Positions 14,645 to 21,847 of a stretch of 21,847 nt of DNA are shown here, in pieces. A program made the position numbers and the translations under genes. The stretch covers positions 1-21,847 of the forward strand of contig JAJDIC010000032.1 in NCBI GenBank assembly GCA_030266525.1, read 5' to 3'. This DNA is from Desulfovibrio sp. OttesenSCG-928-G15 (GTDB taxonomy: Bacteria > Desulfobacterota > Desulfovibrionia > Desulfovibrionales > Desulfovibrionaceae). Each line of letters opens with the position of its first letter. Within the stretch, counting starts at the first letter, position 1. The notes below the pieces were generated by a model that was not told the DNA's origin, searched no databases, and worked only from the letters and a program-made list of their open reading frames with translations.

Positions 14645-15175
14645 ATGAAAATGTCTCTTTCCATGCTTCTTGTGTTGGGTTTTTTCTGTTTCGGGATAGC
14701 CGGGTGCGGTAACGCCGGTCAGGAAAGCGCCCCGGCCGCTGTTACGAAAACAGAGAGTGCCGCTCAGCAATCCCCTTCTGCCGACAAGGCCGAGGGCAAC
14801 AATCAAAGCCCCCAGAGGGGCACGGGTACAACGGATTTGCGCTCTGCGCTTCTTGGAGGCCATTTTGTGTTGCAATCTGTGGATGGCGATGCCTTTCCCG
14901 GCGGGCCCAGGCAGCCGGAAATTCGCTTTGACGAAAACCTCCGGGTTTCCGGCAGGGTGTGCAACCAGTTCACCGGAGCGGGCGAACTGGAAGGCGACAC
15001 GCTCTTTGTCAAACAGATGGCCTCTACAAAAATGCTGTGCATAGAACCGCATTTGAACAAGCTGGAGCATGCCTTTTCCACCACCCTGTCCGGCAAGGGC
15101 ATGAAGGTGGCTCTGGACGGTCCCACGTTGACCCTGCAAGGCGAAGGCCTCACAGTGGTGTATACGAAACAGTAA
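14645..15175 (+). CDS. META-domain (HslJ-like) lipoprotein
   Basis: A 176-residue predicted lipoprotein: signal MKMSLSMLLVLGFFCFG with lipobox IAGC (Cys21), then a low-complexity Gln/Ser/Ala linker to about residue 65, and a META domain. Typical META signatures are present: FVLQSVDG at the start, PEIRFDENLRVSGRVCNQFTG with the conserved CN, and MASTKMLC followed by a helix with conserved Glu (EHAFSTTL). META/HslJ proteins are secreted or membrane-anchored proteins linked to stress or antibiotic tolerance in some bacteria; the biochemical role is not settled. I chose ATG 14645 because GAGG lies 9 bases upstream; ATG 14630 is in frame but lacks a site. It is divergent from the NlpC/P60 lipoprotein. 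Confidence 0.88.
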   Translation: MKMSLSMLLVLGFFCFGIAGCGNAGQESAPAAVTKTESAAQQSPSADKAEGNNQSPQRGTGTTDLRSALLGGHFVLQSVDGDAFPGGPRQPEIRFDENLRVSGRVCNQFTGAGELEGDTLFVKQMASTKMLCIEPHLNKLEHAFSTTLSGKGMKVALDGPTLTLQGEGLTVVYTKQ

Positions 15176-15260
15176 CGGCCCTTGGCTGCCTTGGGTGCGG
15201 GGTGAATTGGGAAACGATTTCGCCGGCGCTCCCGGTTGTACGGTCTTTATCAACCAAACA

Positions 15261-15298
15261 GAAACGCGCCCGCCGGATTTCCCCGGCGGGCGCGTTTC
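15261..15298. terminator. Bidirectional intrinsic terminator (META gene / chemoreceptor gene)
   Basis: A 16-bp perfect stem (15261-15276 with 15283-15298) has a 6-base loop and GTTTC/GAAAC at its foot. It lies between the convergent META lipoprotein gene (stop 15175) and the chemoreceptor gene (stop 15378) and could serve both. Confidence 0.8.
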
Positions 15299-15377
15299 AT
15301 TATCGTGTTATCCGAGAGCAAGTGCCATTGAAAATGTATGAATCCCCAAGGTACTTTGCTCTGTCAGACTGACCGGG

Positions 15378-17789
15378 CTAGCGCAGGCCTTCCATTACCC
15401 TGCGCAGTTCCTGCGCCATTTGGGACAGGTCTTGCACGGCGGCGGAGGACTGAATCATGCCTTCGGCGGTTTCACCAACGACGCGGTTCACTTCGTCGAT
15501 GGAGTGGTTGATTTCTTCGGATGTGGCGCTTTGCTGTTCCGCCGCCGTGGCAATGGAGGCCACTACTGCGGAGCTTGCCGATGCCAGCTGTACGATTTCA
15601 GCAAGGGCCTGACCGGAGGAGTTGGCGAGGCTGGTCGCTTCTTCCACGCTGCCCACAACCTTGCCGACTTCTTCGCCACTGGTGCGGGCCGCCACCTGAA
15701 CGGAGTTGATGCTGGAGCCGACCTCCTGGGTCGCTTCCATGGTCTTTTCCGCGAGCTTGCGCACTTCGTCCGCAACAACGGCGAAGCCGCGTCCGGCTTC
15801 ACCGGCCCGGGCGGCTTCAATGGCCGCGTTCAGGGCGAGCAGGTTGGTCTGGTCGGCGATGTCGGAAATAACACCCATAACGCCGCCAATGCTTTCGGCC
15901 TGCTTGCCGAGTTCTTCCATGTTGCCCCTGAGGCGCTGACCAATGGTGTTAACCGCGTTGATGGCGCTGATAACCTGAGTTACAAGCTTGGCACCTTCAT
16001 CAGCCTTGTTACGGGTGTTGTCGGTTTGTTCAGAGGCCTGTCCGGCGCTTCTGGCAACTTCCAGAACGGTGGCGTTCATTTCAGTCATGGCGCTGGCAGT
16101 GGACTCCATGCGTGAGCGCTGCATTTCGGCACCACGGGAAACCTGCTCCACCTGAGCGGAAAGCTCTTCGGAAGCGGCGGCGACCCGGTTGGAGATTTCG
16201 GAAGCCTGTTCGGCAACCTGGAGCATGGTGCGCTGTTGGGCGCGAATTTCCGTAAGGTCGGTGATGATTTCGATAAAGCCTGCCACCTTGCCGCTCATGT
16301 CGGTAAGCGGCAGGGCGGTGATAGCGGCGTTCATGTGCTTGCCAAGCGGGTTCATTACCAGCTCGGTCTCAACAGTCTTGTTCTGCGACATGCAATCGGG
16401 ACCAATCTTGCCCTTGGGGTCGGCATCATCAATGCCAAGGAGCTTGTTGCAGGACTGGCCGATGTTTTCACCGCCGGTTACTATCTGGCCCGGCTTGTTG
16501 ACGAACTGAACCTTGCTGTCGGTGCCGCAGGAAACAACAGGCATGGGCAGGGCGTCGATAACGTCTGTATAGGCTTCGGCAATGCCGTTGATGGCGCCGC
16601 CAAGTTCGTGGAAGGAGCCGGGCAGGGCGGCAACATCGCCACGCACCCGGAACTTGCCCGAGTTGATGTCGTTGGCAAGAGTCTTGCAGACATTCATAAT
16701 GCCGATGAGCACTTCCGGAATCTGCTTCATGGAGTTGATAACCACGCCGATTTCGCCCTTTTCCTTGCTCTTTACCTGATAGGCGAAGTTACCGCTGGCG
16801 GAAGCCGCGGCAAAGGCAGCCATTTCGTTGAGCACGCGTACGATACCTACGATGATGAAGAGAGCCAGGGCTGCGCCTATGATAATACCGGCGCAACTGA
16901 GCATAAGCATGGCGCGTTGGGCGGTTACGTTGTCAGCCGCCACCCGGGTGCCGATTTCGCGCATGGCGCCGTCAACGTTTTCGTTGAACTGCACGACAAA
17001 GGCGTTCATTTCGGCTTCTATTGAGCGCATATTGAGCATGGCGGTGTGCATCTGCGCGGCAGACTTGAACATGGCGTCCGCTTCCTGCTTGATGTTGTCA
17101 AACAGGGTTCTGATTTCACGGTAGGTGCGCCTGCCTTCTTCGGTTTGCAACACGCCGCTGATTCTGGCCAGAGGCTGCTCAATCGCTGCAAGCTGTTCTT
17201 GAGACTGCTTCACGTCTTCCGGCGCGCCGGTTTCGGCAAGCCGGTTCAGGGCTGTGGTTGAGCCGGAGAAGTTGTCCCACACCTGGGTCAGGGCGTACAG
17301 AATACGGGCGTTGTCTATTCTGTCCGCAGCCTCTGCCAAGGAAGCGAACTTTTCGATGATGCTGTCAGCAGCGGGCACGACCTTGTCGTTGTATTCATGC
17401 TGCATCGAGGTAAAGCCCTGCCGGACGTTGTTCAGCTCGGCTTTATAGTCGGCGCCGCGCTTTTGCAGGTTTTTGAACGCAGTGATGCGCTCAGGCATGA
17501 TGGCTTCGTTTTCGCCTGTTTTGGCCAGGGCGATAAAGGCGTCCATCATGGCAAGGCCCGCTTCCGATGTAGCCGCGTCTTTGGAGATGACCGCTTCATA
17601 GGTTTTCGCGGTGGCAGCGTTCAGGTTACTTACCAGGTCGCTGCAAGCCACGTTGACCCGGGCGTTCTGCCGGTAGTCGGTGAAGCCGACGTCACTTTTC
17701 CCGAGTTGGAAGTATCCGTATCCGGCCATGGCGGCCAGAAGCAGAATCATGATAACGAAACCCAGAATGATTTTAAATTTGGTAGTCAT
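15378..17789 (-). CDS. Methyl-accepting chemotaxis protein with HAMP and cysteine-containing PAS domain
   Basis: An 803-residue chemoreceptor that would control CheA. Transmembrane helix about 7-27; all-helical periplasmic sensor about 30-290 (four-helix-bundle type); second helix about 293-318; HAMP and linker about 319-400. A PAS domain follows (about 405-515) with cysteines at 421, 447 ([11 protein letters not shown]) and 466 (GPDCMSQN). The signalling domain is about 530-790, with the conserved tip [20 protein letters not shown] (643-662) and [18 protein letters not shown]. There is no C-terminal pentapeptide for CheR tethering. A GAGGAG ribosome site lies 6 bases before the ATG. It is monocistronic, and other chemotaxis genes are absent from the window. 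No sigma-28-type promoter is evident upstream. Confidence 0.95.
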   Translation of the reverse strand: MTTKFKIILGFVIMILLLAAMAGYGYFQLGKSDVGFTDYRQNARVNVACSDLVSNLNAATAKTYEAVISKDAATSEAGLAMMDAFIALAKTGENEAIMPERITAFKNLQKRGADYKAELNNVRQGFTSMQHEYNDKVVPAADSIIEKFASLAEAADRIDNARILYALTQVWDNFSGSTTALNRLAETGAPEDVKQSQEQLAAIEQPLARISGVLQTEEGRRTYREIRTLFDNIKQEADAMFKSAAQMHTAMLNMRSIEAEMNAFVVQFNENVDGAMREIGTRVAADNVTAQRAMLMLSCAGIIIGAALALFIIVGIVRVLNEMAAFAAASASGNFAYQVKSKEKGEIGVVINSMKQIPEVLIGIMNVCKTLANDINSGKFRVRGDVAALPGSFHELGGAINGIAEAYTDVIDALPMPVVSCGTDSKVQFVNKPGQIVTGGENIGQSCNKLLGIDDADPKGKIGPDCMSQNKTVETELVMNPLGKHMNAAITALPLTDMSGKVAGFIEIITDLTEIRAQQRTMLQVAEQASEISNRVAAASEELSAQVEQVSRGAEMQRSRMESTASAMTEMNATVLEVARSAGQASEQTDNTRNKADEGAKLVTQVISAINAVNTIGQRLRGNMEELGKQAESIGGVMGVISDIADQTNLLALNAAIEAARAGEAGRGFAVVADEVRKLAEKTMEATQEVGSSINSVQVAARTSGEEVGKVVGSVEEATSLANSSGQALAEIVQLASASSAVVASIATAAEQQSATSEEINHSIDEVNRVVGETAEGMIQSSAAVQDLSQMAQELRRVMEGLR

Positions 17790-18212
17790 ATACGCTCCTC
17801 GTGTGTTGACATATCAGCGCGTGGAATATGGCATGACGACCATCTTCGTATCGAACAAGGTCATCTTTGATACAAATATTGCCCGAATATATACATAAGT
17901 GCAATAGGAGATCGAAAATAATCTGTATATTCCATAAAAAATTTAGCCTATTTAGCTCTGTTTCTTCTAGCCGTGTTTCAATAAGCGGCAAAAAACTTTG
18001 ATGGGAAAATAAAAAATGGCGACAGGCAAAGTTTTACATGCCTCCCCTCCCGGGCGGTATATAATTACTGATGCAATAAGGCGCAAAGCGTTGTATGGCT
18101 TGTTTACACAAGATGCAGACGAAGGAACGTTCCGCAAGGGCCAGGGCAGCCTCGCGGCTGCCGGTTGGATGCCATTTCCTTATCCGTTCTTGCTTCGGTG
18201 CTCAAATATCCT

Positions 18213-18243
18213 TTGGCAGACACGATGTAGCAAAGAATATACT
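18213..18243 (+). promoter_or_regulatory. Candidate promoter of the glutamate-receptor-like gene
   Basis: TTGGCA (18213-18218) and TATACT (18238-18243) each match five of six consensus bases, but the spacer is 19 bases, longer than ideal. It lies about 125 bases before the ATG at 18369. Confidence 0.35.
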
Positions 18244-18293
18244 ATAGCCTGTCCCGCGTTGGTATTATTATATGGCCCGCGTCATTTGCTGTC

Positions 18294-18328
18294 TGCCGTA
18301 TGCCGTATGCCGTATGCGATATGCCGCT
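18294..18328 (+). repeat. Heptanucleotide tandem repeat in the 5' leader
   Basis: TGCCGTA occurs three times in perfect tandem (18294-18314), followed by degenerate copies TGCGATA and TGCCGCT (18315-18328). It lies 40 to 75 bases before the start codon of the receptor-like gene. Confidence 0.8.
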
Positions 18329-18368
18329 GCCAGCGCCCTGTGCCACCTTATTACCCGGAGTCGTCGTC

Positions 18369-19586
18369 ATGCAGCCCTGTTTTCGCTTCATGAATGCCGT
18401 GTTCTTTCTTGCTGCGCTGGGGTGTTTTCTGAGTCCGGCCGGTATGGCCGCCTGTATGGCAGACGGGGTGCAAGCATCGCCCCCGGTCCTGGTTCGGGTC
18501 GCTGCCTTGCAGGATGTGGCGCGGGATGACTCAACGGATATCGCGCCGGACGAAGAAGGCGCTTTGGGAGAAAAACCCGTCCGCCGTGACGGACAGCTAT
18601 TACGGGCCGGGGTGTATTTGAGCGCCCCCTTTATAATGGAGAAGAAGGACGGCGGCTATTACGGCATGTTGCCGGATATCTGGTCTGCCGTTGAAGAACG
18701 CCTCGGTTTACGCACCGAGTATACGCTTTATCACAATCTGAACGAGTTGCTGGAAGCCGCAAAAGAAAAGCAGGTGGATGTCATCCTGACGAACCTGGCC
18801 GTTACCTACGAAAGGGCGGCTGTGCTTGATTTTTCTTATCCCTGGTACGATTCCGGCCAGCGCATCATGGTGTCCAACGAGAACAAGGGCGGCGATGTGC
18901 TGGACGAGTTGATCAATAACGGCAAAATACGGTCTTATGCCTGGCTTTTGTTGCTGATACTCTTTTTGGCTCTGGTCACAACCATAGTGCGCCAAAAGCT
19001 CGACCCGGATTCGCAGGCAGGCTGGCGCGACGGCTTTGCTTCTACCCTGCACGACATCATTCTTGCCGCCAAGTCCGGACAACTGCAAATTTCTCACCTG
19101 GGCTGGAGGGGAAAACTCATTTCTTCGGCCTGGATGGTAATCGGCGTCGCGCTTGTGGCCTATGTCACATCCACGGTTACCAGCGCCATGACAACGGTTT
19201 CCCTGACCCACGACATCAACAGCGTGCTGGACCTACACAACAAAAAGGTGGGCGTGGTCGCGGGCAGCCAGGCAGAGCAGTACCTGGGGCATCTGGGGCT
19301 CAAGCCCGTTCCCTTTAACGAGCTTGCAGATATTTATGCGGCCTTCAATAAAAAGGAACTGCGGGCCGTGGTCACTGACGCACCCATGCTGGAATATTAT
19401 GTACACACCACCCCCGAGGCCCACGCAAAAGTGGTGGGAAACCTTTTCAACAAGGACAAGTACGCCATAGGCTTCGCCAAGGGCCACAGGGATATTGTGG
19501 CAGATGTGTCAAAAGAGATTATCCGCATGCATCAACGCGGCGTGCTGGAAAAAATCAGGACGGGTTATTTCGGCGTACAACATTAG
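18369..19586 (+). CDS. Prokaryotic ionotropic glutamate receptor-like protein (split amino-acid-binding domain with channel segment)
   Basis: A 405-residue protein with a family-3 periplasmic solute-binding domain split by membrane helices: S1-TM-pore region-TM-S2, the plan of GluR0-type ligand-gated channels. After a signal sequence (about 1-28) and a variable linker, S1 (about 78-185) contains the ligand motif NLAVTYERAAVLDFSYPWY, where Thr146 and Arg149 would hold the amino-acid carboxylate. A helix follows (SYAWLLLLILFLALVTTIV, 189-207), a pore-loop-like segment (218-245), and a second helix (about 251-279) ending AYVTSTVTSAMTT, resembling the SYTANLAAFLT of animal receptors. S2 (about 290-402) has VGVVAGSQAEQYL and Asp337 in VVTDAPMLEYY for the ligand amino group. 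No TVGYG potassium filter is present. ATG 18369 has a CCCGGAG site; the earlier in-frame ATG at 18300 does not. Many databases would call it a transporter substrate-binding protein. Confidence 0.85.
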   Translation: MQPCFRFMNAVFFLAALGCFLSPAGMAACMADGVQASPPVLVRVAALQDVARDDSTDIAPDEEGALGEKPVRRDGQLLRAGVYLSAPFIMEKKDGGYYGMLPDIWSAVEERLGLRTEYTLYHNLNELLEAAKEKQVDVILTNLAVTYERAAVLDFSYPWYDSGQRIMVSNENKGGDVLDELINNGKIRSYAWLLLLILFLALVTTIVRQKLDPDSQAGWRDGFASTLHDIILAAKSGQLQISHLGWRGKLISSAWMVIGVALVAYVTSTVTSAMTTVSLTHDINSVLDLHNKKVGVVAGSQAEQYLGHLGLKPVPFNELADIYAAFNKKELRAVVTDAPMLEYYVHTTPEAHAKVVGNLFNKDKYAIGFAKGHRDIVADVSKEIIRMHQRGVLEKIRTGYFGVQH

Positions 19587-19674
19587 GGCCGATTAGCTTT
19601 GAGATTTGCCGCTTGACGGCGTGGCAAAGCCCGCCTACGGCGAACTCAAGGCAAGGATTTGCGGAAAAATCCAC

Positions 19675-19715
19675 ATTTTCAATGGTAAAGTGCTCTACGC
19701 ATTGCACCGTTGAAA
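19675..19715. terminator. Secondary hairpin downstream of the receptor-like gene
   Basis: TTTTCAATGGT near 19675 can pair with ACCGTTGAAAA near 19706-19716 as an 11-bp stem with one G-U pair. It lies just before the stronger terminator and could be an accessory structure. Confidence 0.3.
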
Positions 19716-19731
19716 AGTAGCGCTTTGTCAT

Positions 19732-19777
19732 CAGCCACAAAAAAGGCGGCAAAAGTATGCCGCCTTTTTTGTGGCTG
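19732..19777. terminator. Bidirectional intrinsic terminator with 20-bp stem
   Basis: A perfect 20-bp stem (19732-19751 with 19758-19777) has a 6-base loop. The stem contains A6 on one side and T6 on the other, so inner-stem termination gives a U-run in either direction. It separates the convergent receptor-like gene (stop 19586) from the gene ending at 19800. Confidence 0.9.
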
Positions 19778-19799
19778 AAAGCCTTTGGGGCCTGCCGCG

Positions 19800-21344
19800 T
19801 TATTTGGCGGCATTTTCCTTGAAGGTAACTGTTGCGCCCAGGTGGTCCATATCGCTGCTGAAGGCGACGGGCTGTTCGGGGGAAAGGGTTATATCCAACT
19901 GGGAGTTGGGGTGGCGGATAAGCTGGACCACACCCTGAAGTATTTTCTTAATATCTTCGGAAGGGTGCGCTTTGGCGGCTTGTTCCGCGCCAAGGGCTAC
20001 TTCTTCACGCTTTTTCTGCAGCGCGGCCGCGTCCGGGTTGGCGTTTTTGTCCATGAGCATGGCCAGTTTAAAAGCCAGGTCAACCGCGCCATGGTCTACG
20101 ACGGAAAGAGCGGCTTTTTCAAGGTATACGTCAGAACTGTTTTCCATTATGTCGCCCAGGCTGCTGCCCTTGCCGTCCGGTTGGAAGGAGCCGGAAAAGT
20201 CGATGCTGGCCAGGGAAGGGTCGGAGAAGGCCAGGTCGGCAATGGTGAAGCGCATGGTGTCGTTCTTTCTTTCGAGATCGAAATCAAGGTTTCCATTCAG
20301 CAGGAAATCTTTTCCATAGCTTGCGGCAAACATCGCTGCTTCCATGGAAAGGTTTTTGTAAGTATCCACCGGCAGTTTGAGTTCGGTGAAGCTGTTTTTG
20401 AAATGGAGCTTTGCGTCTGTGGCTTTCAGGTCCAGGGAGTAGCGGGCAAGCGTGGTGCCGGCGGCCAGAGGCACGAGGCATTTCACATCTTCCATGACCA
20501 GGCCTTCCAGCACCAGAGGTTCGGATTTCAGGGCAGAAAGAGCTTTATCCACAAGCACATCTTCCCCCATACCCTTTTCCAGGGCTTCAATGACCGGGCT
20601 TGTGAAGTCGGGCATGCTCATTTTGGCAAGGGTGATTTTGCCGATAGACAATACGCCCTGTCCGCCAAGGGTTACGTTTATGGTATTCCACACATGCTCC
20701 CGGGCCGTGCGCATGCTCATTTCCTTGCCGGTAAAGTCGGCAACGCTCATGACCAGCGGCTGGTCGGCAACTGTGGTCTTGCTTTCATAGCCGGTGACCT
20801 TGATATCGCCAAGCACAATGCTGGAAATCGCTTCCATGGTCTGGGCCTGGGGCAGATTTTCCTGAACGATTTTTCCAAGAGCCAGGAGATCACCGGAAAT
20901 ACTCTTGCCTTCGGCCTGTTTGATGTGAACAGACTGGGCCACGGCGGGCATGTCCATATCTTTCAATGCTTCCTGCATGGCTTTGGTCGGTTTTGACGTG
21001 GTTACCACCTGCACATCTGAAACAGCCCATTTGTCCGCGATGGGCCGAATGCCCTTAACCGTCGAAGCGGTGAAATGGCAGCCTTCCAGCGTGAGGGTGG
21101 CCAGGTTGACTTCGGCCTGGGTGCCCTCAAAGTAGGTGACAGTGCCTTTAAGGCCCTGAATGGAAACGCTTTTGTCGAGATAGCTCACCTTGATCTTGTC
21201 GGCCTTCAAATCGCCTGGCAGAGACTCAATATAGGCGGCAATGCCATTTTCCATGTCCTTGTCGAGGCCGGGCAGATAGACAAACGCACCGACTGCCGCC
21301 GCAATTACTGCCACTACAACGATAATGCCGAGAATTTTTTTCAT
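19800..21344 (-). CDS. Membrane-anchored periplasmic protein of unknown function (AsmA/DUF945-like appearance)
   Basis: A 514-residue protein with one N-terminal membrane helix (KKILGIIVVVAVIAAAVGAF, 2-21) and a long periplasmic part of alternating beta-type segments (for example KADKIKVSYLDKSVSIQGLKG and repeated DVQVV, DIKVTG, DAKLHF strands). A helical stretch at about 420-470 (ANPDAAALQKKREEVALGAE) precedes a final strand region. This general look, an anchor followed by many short strands, recalls AsmA-like or DUF945-type envelope proteins, but no diagnostic motif lets me assign it. The ATG at 21344 has AAGGAGA about 10 bases upstream. It lies downstream of gluQ on the same strand, 194 bases away, and ends at a strong terminator, so it is probably transcribed on its own. 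Confidence 0.82.
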   Translation of the reverse strand: MKKILGIIVVVAVIAAAVGAFVYLPGLDKDMENGIAAYIESLPGDLKADKIKVSYLDKSVSIQGLKGTVTYFEGTQAEVNLATLTLEGCHFTASTVKGIRPIADKWAVSDVQVVTTSKPTKAMQEALKDMDMPAVAQSVHIKQAEGKSISGDLLALGKIVQENLPQAQTMEAISSIVLGDIKVTGYESKTTVADQPLVMSVADFTGKEMSMRTAREHVWNTINVTLGGQGVLSIGKITLAKMSMPDFTSPVIEALEKGMGEDVLVDKALSALKSEPLVLEGLVMEDVKCLVPLAAGTTLARYSLDLKATDAKLHFKNSFTELKLPVDTYKNLSMEAAMFAASYGKDFLLNGNLDFDLERKNDTMRFTIADLAFSDPSLASIDFSGSFQPDGKGSSLGDIMENSSDVYLEKAALSVVDHGAVDLAFKLAMLMDKNANPDAAALQKKREEVALGAEQAAKAHPSEDIKKILQGVVQLIRHPNSQLDITLSPEQPVAFSSDMDHLGATVTFKENAAK

Positions 21345-21538
21345 GCGGGTATACTCTCCTTGGGGGCACGCAAGCCCTGTGGATACGAAAAAAAGTTACT
21401 GATACAGGGGGAATATTGTTGCTTTTCCTGTGCGGCAACATGGGCTGCCCGCAAAGCAACGATGCCTACATATCTTTTTTCCCCTGAAGAGGGAAGTCAG
21501 AAGTTGGCACTGGAGGGCGCGTGTATTGTGCCCTGCGC

Positions 21539-21847
21539 CTAAAACGGGAGTGCTTGCGGAAGTCGCAACTCCCTGCCCCTCAAGGTCTCCAGGGAGAACA
21601 GGGGCAATATGTCGGCAGGTCTGGCCGGTTCCGGCTTTGGCAGCCAGCCTGCCATGAAGGCCAGAAAACCGGTAATCGCAGCCGGAGGAACGCCCCTGGC
21701 CCTCAGGGCGCAAAGCTCGAGAGATTTGTGTCTCTTTGCCAGGCGCTCGCCCCCATTGTCGCAGAGCAGGGGAATATGGGCATAGCGCGGCGCTTTTTTT
21801 CCCATCAGCGCGAACAGCAGCAGCTGCCTCGGCGTAGAAGCCAGAAG
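21539..21847 (-). CDS. gluQ: Glutamyl-Q tRNA(Asp) synthetase (partial, N-terminus beyond window)
   Basis: The C-terminal 102 residues of a class I glutamyl-tRNA synthetase-like enzyme. Visible signatures are LLASTPRQLLL, APRYAHIPLLCDNGGERLAKRH (LAKRH occupies the place of the KMSKS loop) and LRARGVPPAAITGFLAFMAG. The protein stops about 65 residues after LAKRH, with no anticodon-binding domain. This separates GluQ-RS, which glutamylates queuosine in the anticodon of tRNA(Asp), from full-length GluRS. The reading frame is open to the right edge of the window, so the catalytic N-terminal part lies outside. The stop is TAG at 21539. Confidence 0.88.
   Translation of the reverse strand, partial: LLASTPRQLLLFALMGKKAPRYAHIPLLCDNGGERLAKRHKSLELCALRARGVPPAAITGFLAFMAGWLPKPEPARPADILPLFSLETLRGRELRLPQALPF

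Larger units (their letters stand above)
17790..18368. other. Divergent intergenic region, chemoreceptor to glutamate-receptor-like gene
   Basis: About 580 bases with no supported gene. The left part is AT-rich. Visible elements include a perfect -10-like TATAAT at 18060-18065 (no -35 at correct spacing), the 10-bp palindrome GGAACGTTCC at 18124-18133, a GGCAGCC/GGCTGCC hairpin at 18145-18162, a TTGGCA/TATACT pair at 18213-18243, and a 7-base tandem repeat at 18294-18328. A 125-codon open frame at 18016-18393 has no ribosome site or recognisable product. Confidence 0.6.

Noticed and set aside
17790..18000. Sigma-28 flagellar promoter for the chemoreceptor
   Set aside because: I looked for TAAA with a GCCGATAA-like box at the right spacing on the minus strand and found none.
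18033..18065. TTTACA / TATAAT promoter
   Set aside because: The -10 is perfect, but the spacer is 21 bases and the position is about 300 bases before any supported start codon.
18016..18393. 125-codon plus-strand frame in the long intergenic region
   Set aside because: No ribosome site, no family resemblance, and it crosses the promoter-like elements, the heptamer repeat and the start of the receptor-like gene.
19785..20996. 403-codon plus-strand frame
   Set aside because: It is antisense to the 514-residue anchored protein, which has a good ribosome site and signal anchor. It also overlaps the terminator side and has no domain.

Overview
The window looks like chromosomal DNA of a Desulfovibrio-type sulfate- or sulfite-reducing deltaproteobacterium (Desulfobacterota). 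The evidence is moderately high GC and the family mix: a TauE/SafE exporter beside a sigma-54 activator, an unusual PEP-synthase-like protein, a PAS-containing chemoreceptor, Cache-type sensor kinases and many lipoproteins. The genus is inferred from gene content, not from a marker gene. I recognised no rRNA, tRNA, CRISPR array or transposase.

Left block (1-6406, minus strand): a sigma-54 enhancer-binding activator with its own membrane sensor, a PEP-synthase-like phosphotransfer protein with a non-standard C-terminus, xseB and the start of ispA (cut by the left edge). All are read leftwards with short gaps.

Right of the activator, divergent (6407-12010, plus strand): an excellent -24/-12 sigma-54 promoter at 6520-6535 drives a 99-residue exported/membrane protein, a TauE/SafE permease and a lipoprotein. 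A set of ATCGCGAA-like repeats sits about 100 bases upstream. The simplest reading is that the divergent activator senses a periplasmic signal and switches on anion (sulfite/sulfonate-type) export. After a very strong hairpin and a structured leader come two translationally coupled membrane proteins of unknown function. A membrane histidine kinase with no response regulator nearby follows.

Middle (12011-15377): a 129-base near-perfect inverted repeat begins at the kinase stop codon. An NlpC/P60 cell-wall hydrolase lipoprotein (minus) follows; its long Lys/Ala repeat tail is broken by a one-base frameshift. Divergent from it is a META-domain lipoprotein.

Right block (15378-21847): a chemoreceptor with a cysteine-containing PAS domain (minus); a periplasmic amino-acid-binding protein interrupted by two membrane helices, laid out like a prokaryotic ionotropic glutamate receptor (plus); a membrane-anchored 514-residue protein of unknown function (minus); and the C-terminal part of glutamyl-Q tRNA(Asp) synthetase (minus, cut by the right edge).

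Points that most deserve follow-up are the glutamate-receptor-like channel, the divergent sigma-54 switch with its atypical activator, the PEP-synthase-like chimera, the repeat-tail frameshift, the 129-base palindrome and the structured leader at 8776-8853.
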